A DNA stretch of 5,251 bases from JANMZR01 sp031383555 (GTDB taxonomy: Bacteria; Bacteroidota; Bacteroidia; Cytophagales; Spirosomataceae), in the NCBI GenBank assembly GCA_031383555.1, contig JANMZR010000441.1, positions 1 to 5,251 of the forward strand. The letters are read 5' to 3'. Below are positions 1-5,251 of this stretch, piece by piece. How positions within the stretch are numbered: position 1 is the stretch's first letter; each line of letters begins with the position of its first letter. The translations under genes were made by a program, and so were the position numbers. The notes under the pieces were generated by a model. That model worked only from the letters and a program-made list of their open reading frames with translations. It was not told the origin of the DNA and searched no databases.

Positions 1-52
1 AATAATTAAATCAATCTAAAAAAATTAAACATTAACGATTAACAAAACAAAA

Positions 53-1852
53 ATGTCACATTCACAGAATCCTGAGGAGACTCAAAAGAAAAAATCACCG
101 TTTAGCGCTATTAAATTTATAGCTTCAACATTTGTAATTGCCATCTCGCTTTTTTTTAGCTCATGTAAAAAAGATGAGGTTATAGTTTATCCAATACCAA
201 CCGTTTCTCCAGTAGGAAATCTTTCTGGCTTACCTGGAACGGTGGTAACTTTAAAAGCAAGTATTAATGCTCCTGCAGGATTAAAATCTATTATAGTTTT
301 GAAAAATGGCGCAGCTTTTGATAGCAAATCTTATGCGGGCGAAACCGCCATTGAGTACACAAAAGATTATACTATTGAAGCAATTGCCACTCCTGTAAAC
401 TTTACGATAGTTGCAATTGACAAGGAAAATCAAGCATCGGAATTAGTACTTTTGCCAGTAGCTATAACTGCAATTCCACCAAAAACAATAGTAGAAGTAA
501 AAGGGACTTTAGAGGGAAACATCTCTTGGACAGCCGATAAAATATACAAATTAGTTGGTTTTGTACGTGTAGGTGAAGATGCTACTGCAGCGGGTTCACC
601 AACAAAAACGGGTGTTTTAACCATTGCTCCAGGCACTTTAATTATTGGTGACAGAGCAACAAAAGGCACATTAATTATTCAAAGAGGAAGTAAAATTATT
701 GCAGAAGGTACAGCTGCTAACCCTATTGTTATGACTTCGGAGCGTAAAATTGGTGAGCGTGAGCCAGGTGACTGGGGTGGTTTAGTAATTTGTGGTAATG
801 GTGTAATAAACCTTCCCGCTGGTGTAAATGAATTAGAAGGCAAATACGGTGCCTTTTATGGTGGGAAAAATGATGCTGACAACTCAGGTTCATTAAAATA
901 TGTACGTGTTGAGTACGCTGGTATACCTATCAATCCAAATGAGGAGGTTAACACATTTACTTTTGGAGGTGTTGGATCAGGCACAAAAATGGAATATTTG
1001 CAAGCATCTTTTGGCTTGGATGATTCATTTGAATGGTTTGGAGGTACAGTTGATGCAAAATATTTGATTGCTTACCGTGGTTTGGACGACGATTTCGATA
1101 CTGACTTTGGTTATAGAGGAAAAGTTCAATTTGCTGTTGCTTTAAGAGGGACAACCCAAGCTGACCAATCACAATCAAATGGATTTGAGTCAGATAATGC
1201 AGGAGCTTCAGCTGCTGCCACTTCAGTTCCCAAAACTGCTGCTATATTTGCAAACGTATCGATAATAGGGGCTAAAGGTTCTGCTGCAACTTCAATTAGT
1301 CCACTGTTTCAAAATGGTGCCCAGATTCGTAGAAACTCATCAATAAGTATTTATAACACAGTAATTACAGGCTTTCCAAATGGTTTATACATTGACAACC
1401 AAGTTCCTGGAGCTGTAGCAAACGCTGAAAAAGGTGAACTGGTAATTAAAAACGTAGTTGTTGCTGGTGTTGAAGGTTGGGGAACAAATGGCTTCGGTGC
1501 AGGCGCTGCAACTTTACCAAGAGGTGTAGCTGTTGCTGATAAAGAGCAAACTACAGCCTCTGCTGATATTAAAATCTCAGATATTGCGCCTTCTGAATGG
1601 TTCAAAGCAATTGCTGGAAATAAATCTTTAGCAACTAATAGTAAATTAGGCTTAAATGCCAACCTTTGGGCTGCTGGCCGTCCTACTTTTGTGTTGACAG
1701 CTGGGACTGAAGAGTCGTTGATTGGTACAGCATTACCAACAACTTTGCCTGCATTCTTTGAAAAAACTGATTATATCGGTGCTTTCAAATCTACTGACTG
1801 GACGCTCTCTTGGGCAGAATTTAGCCCGCAATCGGTTCAATATATTAAATAG
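53..1852 (+). CDS. Right-handed beta-helix surface lipoprotein, function unknown
   Basis: The product has 599 residues. A hydrophobic segment (about 20-37) ends in a lipobox, FSSC, with Cys38 as the predicted lipidation site, followed by KKDE. It is therefore likely an outer-membrane lipoprotein. Residues about 46-140 look like an Ig-like beta-sandwich (alternating hydrophobic strands, 'GLPGTVVTLKASI'). From about 186 the repeats 'GVLTIAPGTLIIGD' and 'GTLIIQRGSKIIAEGTAANP' are typical of a right-handed parallel beta-helix, followed by 'GDWGGLVICG' (239-248). An acidic stretch at 323-352 (DDSFEWFGG, then DDDFDTDFGYRG) may bind calcium (inference). The end has a Trp/Phe-rich motif, YIGAFKSTDWTLSWAEF (574-590). 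From family knowledge, such proteins are often encoded next to TonB-dependent receptors; if so here, the receptor would lie upstream, outside the window. The ATG at 53 is the only Met before the signal segment, so the start is well fixed. It gives an unusually long polar n-region of about 20 residues. The leader is A-rich with no Shine-Dalgarno sequence. Specific function is unknown. Confidence 0.9.
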   Translation: MSHSQNPEETQKKKSPFSAIKFIASTFVIAISLFFSSCKKDEVIVYPIPTVSPVGNLSGLPGTVVTLKASINAPAGLKSIIVLKNGAAFDSKSYAGETAIEYTKDYTIEAIATPVNFTIVAIDKENQASELVLLPVAITAIPPKTIVEVKGTLEGNISWTADKIYKLVGFVRVGEDATAAGSPTKTGVLTIAPGTLIIGDRATKGTLIIQRGSKIIAEGTAANPIVMTSERKIGEREPGDWGGLVICGNGVINLPAGVNELEGKYGAFYGGKNDADNSGSLKYVRVEYAGIPINPNEEVNTFTFGGVGSGTKMEYLQASFGLDDSFEWFGGTVDAKYLIAYRGLDDDFDTDFGYRGKVQFAVALRGTTQADQSQSNGFESDNAGASAAATSVPKTAAIFANVSIIGAKGSAATSISPLFQNGAQIRRNSSISIYNTVITGFPNGLYIDNQVPGAVANAEKGELVIKNVVVAGVEGWGTNGFGAGAATLPRGVAVADKEQTTASADIKISDIAPSEWFKAIAGNKSLATNSKLGLNANLWAAGRPTFVLTAGTEESLIGTALPTTLPAFFEKTDYIGAFKSTDWTLSWAEFSPQSVQYIK

Positions 1853-1865
1853 ATAATAGATTTTC

Positions 1866-1934
1866 GATGTTAGATGTTGGGGCTATTTTTACAAAAATTG
1901 AAATCCTAATATCTAACATCAATCATCTAACATC
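1866..1934. repeat. Short direct/inverted repeats of ATCTAACATC in the intergenic spacer
   Basis: ATCTAACATC occurs at 1911-1920 and again at 1925-1934. Its exact reverse complement, GATGTTAGAT, lies at 1866-1875. The outer pair extends to 11 bp (1866-1876 with 1924-1934). The left copy can therefore pair with either right copy, giving two alternative stems with loops of about 35 or 47 bases. It sits in the 96-base gap between two lipoprotein genes. I recall similar TTAGATGT-type repeats between genes of Pedobacter relatives, but cannot verify that here. It may be an intergenic repeat family or a weak transcript-end structure; no T-run follows, so it is not a classic terminator. Confidence 0.6.
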
Positions 1935-1948
1935 TAAATTACGCCAAT

Positions 1949-2488
1949 ATGTATAAAATTATATTATTAATTGTTACATTATTTTTAATAAGCTGCAAAT
2001 CTGAACCCAATAAAATTAGTAAGTATTATTCTGATAGTGAGCGAGATAGCCTTTTAACAAACATAATAACTTATGTTTATGGTAAAGCTCCGGGCGCTAC
2101 TGATAGCACCAAATGGGAACCTCAATTTAGAACCTATTATAGAAATAGCTTGCCAAGTTTTCATATTGAGAAATATGCAATTGAAAACAATTGGCATTAT
2201 TATTTTTTGATTCGCCCTGTTGGAGGGTCAGACAAGCGAAGAGGGGTAATTGGCAAATTTAAGTTAAAAGAAAAAAGTTTAATGCCTTACGATTTCGAAG
2301 AAATAGTTTGTACCCCACATTTGAATGAAGAGGTTGTAAAAGATAGAGGCTCTTTTTTGTTCGAATTACTAATAAAAAAAGGGGAAATAGAAGAAAAATA
2401 TATGAATATGCGACAGTATGTAGAATGGCCTGATAAAACACTTGCCTATAACAAAAAATCTAATAACTGGGAAAGCCCAATTAAATAA
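1949..2488 (+). CDS. Small lipoprotein of unknown function
   Basis: The product has 179 residues. A short n-region (MYK) and a hydrophobic core lead to the lipobox LISC, with Cys16 as the lipidation site, followed by KSEPNK. This is a textbook lipoprotein signal, so the protein is expected to be anchored in the envelope. I do not recognise the mature domain. It is rich in charged and aromatic residues, with 'WEPQFRTYYRNSLPSFHIEKY' near 56-76, a 'NNWHYYFLIRPVGGSDKRRG' segment at 80-99, and 'GKFKLKEKSLMPYDFEEIVCTPHLNE' near 102-127. It has no second membrane segment and no obvious catalytic motif. The alternating pattern and size suggest a compact alpha/beta fold (inference only). The gene starts 96 bases after the beta-helix lipoprotein, across a repeat-bearing spacer. 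It is followed by a perfect AT-rich hairpin, so it is probably the last gene of its transcript. The ATG at 1949 is chosen because it places the signal peptide correctly at the N-terminus. Confidence 0.85.
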   Translation: MYKIILLIVTLFLISCKSEPNKISKYYSDSERDSLLTNIITYVYGKAPGATDSTKWEPQFRTYYRNSLPSFHIEKYAIENNWHYYFLIRPVGGSDKRRGVIGKFKLKEKSLMPYDFEEIVCTPHLNEEVVKDRGSFLFELLIKKGEIEEKYMNMRQYVEWPDKTLAYNKKSNNWESPIK

Positions 2489-2511
2489 AAATACTAGCTA
2501 AATTTTAGCCC

Positions 2512-2552
2512 AAAAATGATAAAGAATTTTTTTTGAATTCTTTATCATTTTT
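2512..2552. terminator. Perfect 17-bp AT-rich hairpin after the small lipoprotein gene
   Basis: Bases 2512-2528 and 2536-2552 are exact reverse complements, with a 7-base loop (TTTTTTG). The arms begin AAAAATGATAAAG and end CTTTATCATTTTT, so both strands carry a T-run on the 3' side. The stem starts 23 bases after the stop codon at 2488. It is probably a transcript end or mRNA 3'-stabilising stem. It is AT-rich, so on its own it would be a weaker intrinsic terminator than the GC-rich one downstream. Confidence 0.65.
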
Positions 2553-2560
2553 AGAAAGAA

Positions 2561-2584
2561 GAATAAGTCCGAGAGGACGAATTC
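2561..2584 (+). other. Small RNA-like hairpin with GAGA tetraloop
   Basis: GTCC (2567-2570) pairs with GGAC (2575-2578) around the loop GAGA (2571-2574), which fits the GNRA class. Outside this, GAAT (2561-2564) pairs with ATTC (2581-2584) across a 2x2 internal loop, AA opposite GA, that could form purine-purine pairs. The element lies between an AT-rich hairpin and an intrinsic terminator. It could belong to a 3' UTR or a small transcript ending at the terminator. The stems are short, so chance is possible. Confidence 0.3.
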
Positions 2585-2602
2585 ATATTGGTGTATTAGA
2601 GC

Positions 2603-2635
2603 AAAAGCCGAAGCGAATCGCTTCGGCTTTTCTAT
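2603..2635 (+). terminator. GC-rich intrinsic terminator
   Basis: AAAAGCCGAAGCG (2603-2615) and CGCTTCGGCTTTT (2619-2631) form a perfect 13-bp stem with a 3-base AAT loop. The GC-rich core is flanked by an A-run on the 5' side and TTTTCTATTT on the 3' side. This is the classic bidirectional Rho-independent form. It separates the upstream lipoprotein genes from the phosphoesterase/glycosyltransferase pair, implying that the latter has its own promoter within about 2636-2745. A weak match to the Bacteroidota -7 box (TTAATTTG, 2710-2717) lies there, but no convincing -33 partner is seen. Confidence 0.88.
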
Positions 2636-2745
2636 TTAACGGTGAAGCTACAACTAAAAAGTTTATAATCCTTTAATGGTTCAGTTAAATTTTAGTAATA
2701 TTCCATCTGTTAATTTGTATTATTTTTTAATATAATAATACCGCT

Positions 2746-3549
2746 ATAAAAAAAATTAAAACTAAATATCGCACTATAGTTATCTCAGACGTGCATTTAG
2801 GTACAAAAGGCTCAAAAGCCAAAGAAATCGTCGCCTTTTTTAAGCAATTCTACTGCGACACTCTCATTCTAAATGGCGATATTATCGATGGTTGGCAGCT
2901 TAAAAAGCAAGGTTCTTGGAAGAAAAAACATTCTGCGTTTTTTAGGTATGTTTTAAAAGCAATAGACGAATACGACACAAAAGTGATTTATTTAAGGGGC
3001 AATCATGACGATTTTCTAGATCAAATACTCCCACTTAATATTGGTAAAAATTTTAGTATCCAGCGAGATATGATATTGACATCGGGGAAAAAGAGGTTTT
3101 TCGTTACTCATGGCGATATATTTGACAGTGTTACCACAAATATGAAATGGCTTGCCTATTTGGGAGATATTGGTTACACTTTTCTTTTAACAATTAATAA
3201 GTTTTATAACCAATACCGAGAATTTCGTGGGCAGCCTTATTTTTCACTTTCAGCTTTGATAAAAAGTAAGGTAAAGGCTGCGGTAAGCTATGTGTCAGAT
3301 TTCGAAGAAAAATTGACTGAATTGGCAATGGCTGAAAAATGTGACGGTGTTATTTGTGGGCATATTCATCAGCCTGCAATTCGCCAAATCGGTAACCTCA
3401 CATATATGAATTCTGGCGATTGGGTGGAATCAATGACTGCACTGGTCGAGGATTTTTTTGGTAATTGGGAAATTATATATTTTCAGCATGATGAAGATGA
3501 CGATTTCGAGGAGTTTGAGCCAGCTCTTGAAATGGTATCTAATGGCTAA
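2746..3549 (+). CDS. UDP-2,3-diacylglucosamine diphosphatase-like metallophosphoesterase (LpxH-type family)
   Basis: This is a calcineurin-like two-metal phosphoesterase. All signature blocks are present: SDVHLGT (Asp at 2788-2790, His at 2794-2796), NGDIIDG, RGNHDD, THGDIF and CGHIHQPAIRQ, then NSGDWVE. Proteins of this Bacteroidota subfamily are usually annotated as UDP-2,3-diacylglucosamine diphosphatase (lipid A pathway, cytoplasmic side of the inner membrane), but the true substrate may differ. The start is unusual. The earliest ordinary alternative codon is GTG at 2791, which would begin at 'VHLGT' and remove the first metal-binding Asp. The frame is open back to a TAA at 2728-2730 with no ATG, GTG or TTG in between. 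Reading back from the Asp gives KKIKTKYRTIVISD, a normal N-terminus for the family, preceded by ATA at 2746 where ATG would be expected. I therefore set the start at 2746 (267 codons), with ATT at 2755 as an alternative. The C-terminus is acidic (DEDDDFEEFE). The next gene follows after 8 bases. Confidence 0.88.
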   Translation: MKKIKTKYRTIVISDVHLGTKGSKAKEIVAFFKQFYCDTLILNGDIIDGWQLKKQGSWKKKHSAFFRYVLKAIDEYDTKVIYLRGNHDDFLDQILPLNIGKNFSIQRDMILTSGKKRFFVTHGDIFDSVTTNMKWLAYLGDIGYTFLLTINKFYNQYREFRGQPYFSLSALIKSKVKAAVSYVSDFEEKLTELAMAEKCDGVICGHIHQPAIRQIGNLTYMNSGDWVESMTALVEDFFGNWEIIYFQHDEDDDFEEFEPALEMVSNG

Positions 3550-3557
3550 TTAGCAAT

Positions 3558-4757
3558 ATGGCAAATTTCATCTTTATAGTTCAAGGCGAAGGAAAGGGTC
3601 ATATGACTCAGGCAATTTCTATGAATGAAATTTTGCAAAAAGCTGGCCACAAGGTAGTTGCCACACTTGTTGGAGTTGCCAAAAACCGAAAAATACCTGA
3701 ATTTTATACTGAAAATATTACCTCACCTTTATTTACTTTTGAAAGCCCCAGCCTTAAATATGGCAATAGTAAGTCACCGAGTTTGTTAAGCACTATTTTT
3801 GGTCAAATAATAAAAGCAAAAAAATACCTTGCCAATGCGGATCGTGTACATGAAGTGGTAAAAGAATTTAAACCTGATGGCATCATTAATTTTTATGAAA
3901 TGGCTGGCGGTTTTTACAACTTATTTTACAAGCCAAATATTCCTAGCATTTGCGTAGGCCACCAATACTTATTGCTCCACACTGATTTTAAAAGTGTTTC
4001 TGGCAGTTGGCTCGATCGATGGCTGCTCAATTTAAATACTAGAGTTACTGCAATAGGTTCTAGCAAGAAGTTAGCTTTATCATTTAATTATATGAAAAAT
4101 GATAATAAAAATAGCATAATTGTAGTTCCTCCACTTTTGCGAAATATGGTAAAAGAGTATTTTGTGGAAGATGGCGATTATCTGTTAGCCTATGTGACAC
4201 ATCATAAAATAATTGAATATATAACTGATTGGCAATCAAACAACAAGTCTGTAAAAATTCATTGCTTTATCGATAGAAAAAACATCGTGGATGGACAAGA
4301 AATACAAAAAAACTTGTTTGTTCATAAAGTTGATGCCAATAATTTTTTAGAAATGATGAGCAAATGTAAAGGCCTAGTAAGTACTGCAGGTTTTGAGAGC
4401 GTTTGTGAGGCAATGTACATGGGTAAGCCAGTAATGATGGTGCCTGTACGTAATCATATCGAGCAAAAAATAAATGCTTTTGATGGTCAAAGAGCGGGGG
4501 CAGGCTTGGCAAGCAAAAAATTTAAGCTTAATAAATTCATAAAATATTTGCCAGAATATACTGATATTTCATCGCCATTTCAACAATGGGAGAATAAAGC
4601 AGAAGATTTGCTTTTGCTAAACATTGAGCAAGTATTGGCAGAATTTAAACAAAAATATAATAGAAATATGATTGCAACCAATCATAAAAAATATACAATA
4701 AAAAGCTTAATATCAGATTATTTCGGTCGAAAATGGCAGGTCCTAAATCCAAACTAA
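3558..4757 (+). CDS. GT-B fold glycosyltransferase (MJ1255/VC2487-like family)
   Basis: The product has 399 residues and the arrangement of a GT-B nucleotide-sugar glycosyltransferase. The N-terminal domain begins with a beta-strand and glycine-rich loop, FIFIVQGEGKGHMTQAI (4-20), as in MurG-like enzymes. The C-terminal donor-binding domain has STAGFESVCEAMYMGKPV (275-292), then MMVPVRNHIEQKINA (293-307), where the Glu/Gln and Asn in 'HIEQ..NA' normally contact the donor nucleotide sugar. This pattern matches the 'glycosyl transferase family 1' group typified by archaeal MJ1255 and Vibrio VC2487 (family knowledge; donor and acceptor not established). There is no signal peptide or membrane span, so it is cytosolic or peripheral at the inner membrane. 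The start at 3558 is only 8 bases after the phosphoesterase stop, which indicates a shared transcript. Together they suggest glycolipid or lipid-linked saccharide metabolism in the envelope (inference). The roughly 40-residue tail after 360 is basic and rich in Asn/Lys, with no recognised motif. Confidence 0.88.
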   Translation: MANFIFIVQGEGKGHMTQAISMNEILQKAGHKVVATLVGVAKNRKIPEFYTENITSPLFTFESPSLKYGNSKSPSLLSTIFGQIIKAKKYLANADRVHEVVKEFKPDGIINFYEMAGGFYNLFYKPNIPSICVGHQYLLLHTDFKSVSGSWLDRWLLNLNTRVTAIGSSKKLALSFNYMKNDNKNSIIVVPPLLRNMVKEYFVEDGDYLLAYVTHHKIIEYITDWQSNNKSVKIHCFIDRKNIVDGQEIQKNLFVHKVDANNFLEMMSKCKGLVSTAGFESVCEAMYMGKPVMMVPVRNHIEQKINAFDGQRAGAGLASKKFKLNKFIKYLPEYTDISSPFQQWENKAEDLLLLNIEQVLAEFKQKYNRNMIATNHKKYTIKSLISDYFGRKWQVLNPN

Positions 4758-4767
4758 AACCACATTT

Positions 4768-4792
4768 ATTCAAAAAAAATTTTTTTTTGAAT
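4768..4792. terminator. A/T hairpin after the glycosyltransferase gene
   Basis: ATTC followed by eight A (4768-4779) is the exact reverse complement of eight T followed by GAAT (4781-4792), around a single central T at 4780. It begins 10 bases after the stop codon at 4757. The stem is almost pure A/T, so it depends on the U-run for termination. It shares an eight-T run followed by GAATT with the hairpin at 2512-2552. It probably marks the end of the phosphoesterase/glycosyltransferase transcript. Confidence 0.55.
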
Positions 4793-5064
4793 TGAATATT
4801 AAAAGGGGAGGATTCTTTGCCGTTTAATTTATGATTCTATCATCCTAGGTTATTAGGTAAACCAGCACCAACTTTATCGCTTACACAAATATAAAATTTG
4901 CTACGGTGCCTACGGTAATATCTCTTACTCTACCCATCATTATTGCCACTGATTTTAAGTACTAAAATTGTATTAAAAACTTTCGTTTTCTTCCTATCTG
5001 AATTCCCTAAATTTAAAAAATAAAAAATTTTTTTTTGTTAAACCCCAAATGAAGCCTATTTTTA
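4793..5064. other. Gene-free stretch, possible decayed coding remnant on the minus strand
   Basis: No open frame of useful length runs through this stretch on either strand. On the minus strand two adjacent short frames look protein-like. One (stop at 4881-4883) reads MMGRVRDITVGTVANFIFV. The overlapping frame (4840-4929) ends VSDKVGAGLPNNLG before a stop at 4840-4842. Joining them with one frame change would give a continuous C-terminal-looking segment, so this may be a relic, but I cannot name a family. The only other points are a small direct repeat, CTACGGT/CTACGGT (4901-4907, 4910-4916), and an A/T tract at 5015-5036. No tRNA or convincing promoter is seen. Confidence 0.4.
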
Positions 5065-5251
5065 TACTATTAAAATAAAAAGTGTGTTAAAACCATGAAT
5101 ATTCTTAAAAAATCAATGTACACGGTTAAGAAAAACGTAATTTGAAAGGAGTTAAAATAATTGAACTTATTCTAATTACGTTTTTCTTAACCGTGTACAT
5201 TGATTTTTTAAGAATATTCATGGTTTTAACACACTTTTTATTTTAATAGTA
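5065..5251. repeat. Perfect long inverted repeat, 78-base arms, 31-base spacer
   Basis: Bases 5065-5142 are the exact reverse complement of 5174-5251, checked base by base. The spacer is 5143-5173. After one T/T mismatch the pairing continues for three more bases (5144-5146 with 5170-5172). The right arm reaches the last base of the window, so it could be longer. Each arm contains an ATG reading inward (5095 on +, 5221 on -). The + frame, MNILKKSMYTVKKNVI, stops at 5143-5145 in the spacer; the - frame runs 31 codons to a stop at 5126-5128. Neither looks like a real gene. The arms are AT-rich with no transposase and no visible target-site duplication. It may be a real palindromic element (for example a small non-autonomous repeat), or a fold-back chimera at the end of an assembled fragment; the perfect identity and end position favour the latter slightly. 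Confidence 0.9.

Noticed and set aside
430..1662. Minus-strand open frames inside the beta-helix gene (430-669, 957-1178, 1351-1662).
   Set aside because: They lie antisense within a convincing gene, have no recognisable domains, and look like by-products of its codon use.
1866..1934. CRISPR-like array.
   Set aside because: The repeats are 10 bases, only two direct copies exist, and the gap is 4 bases; no cas gene is present.
2259..2441. Minus-strand open frame inside the small lipoprotein gene.
   Set aside because: It is short, antisense to a gene with a clear lipoprotein signal, and has no recognisable features.
2565..2581. Hammerhead ribozyme core: the GTCC-GAGA-GGAC-GA stretch resembles stem II of the classic hammerhead.
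   Set aside because: The required CUGAUGA core before the stem is absent (AGAATAA instead) and GAAA after it is GAAT, so essential catalytic bases are missing.
4267..4512. Minus-strand open frame inside the glycosyltransferase gene.
   Set aside because: It overlaps the conserved donor-binding domain coded on the + strand and has no plausible domain of its own.
5095..5145. A 16-codon peptide gene (MNILKKSMYTVKKNVI) in the left arm of the inverted repeat.
   Set aside because: It is very short, lies entirely within the palindrome arm, and is mirrored on the other strand; nothing supports translation.
5065..5251. Insertion sequence or protelomerase-type hairpin telomere.
   Set aside because: No transposase or telomere resolvase gene is visible, the 31-base spacer is not palindromic at its centre as a closed-telomere target would be, and the window ends at the arm. 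It remains only an option to test.

Overview
This AT-rich window looks like chromosome from a member of the Bacteroidota, most likely the Sphingobacteriaceae (a Pedobacter-like organism). That placement is an inference. It rests on two lipoproteins with SSC/ISC lipoboxes, A-rich leaders with no Shine-Dalgarno sequence before the first two genes, a right-handed beta-helix surface lipoprotein of a type common in this phylum, and a UDP-2,3-diacylglucosamine diphosphatase-like phosphoesterase of Bacteroidota style.

Layout: (1) 53-1852 encodes a 599-residue beta-helix lipoprotein. (2) 1853-1948 is a spacer with a short direct and inverted repeat family around ATCTAACATC. (3) 1949-2488 encodes a small lipoprotein of unknown function. 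(4) 2489-2745 has no gene but holds a perfect 17-bp AT-rich hairpin, a small hairpin capped by a GAGA tetraloop, and a GC-rich intrinsic terminator. (5) 2746-3549 encodes an LpxH-like metallophosphoesterase with no ATG at its expected start. (6) 3558-4757 encodes a GT-B glycosyltransferase only 8 bases downstream. (7) 4758-5251 carries no convincing gene. It opens with an A/T hairpin and ends with a perfect inverted repeat of 78-base arms around a 31-base spacer that reaches the last base of the window.

All four genes are on the + strand. The two lipoproteins may be co-transcribed, although the repeat-bearing spacer makes this uncertain. The phosphoesterase and glycosyltransferase almost certainly form an operon, isolated from the upstream pair by the terminator at 2603-2635. 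Both probably act on lipid or glycan substrates of the envelope, but the exact substrates cannot be read from sequence.

No defence system, mobile element with a transposase, CRISPR array, tRNA or rRNA is visible. The points that most deserve checking are the terminal inverted repeat (a real element or a fold-back artefact) and the non-canonical start of the phosphoesterase gene.
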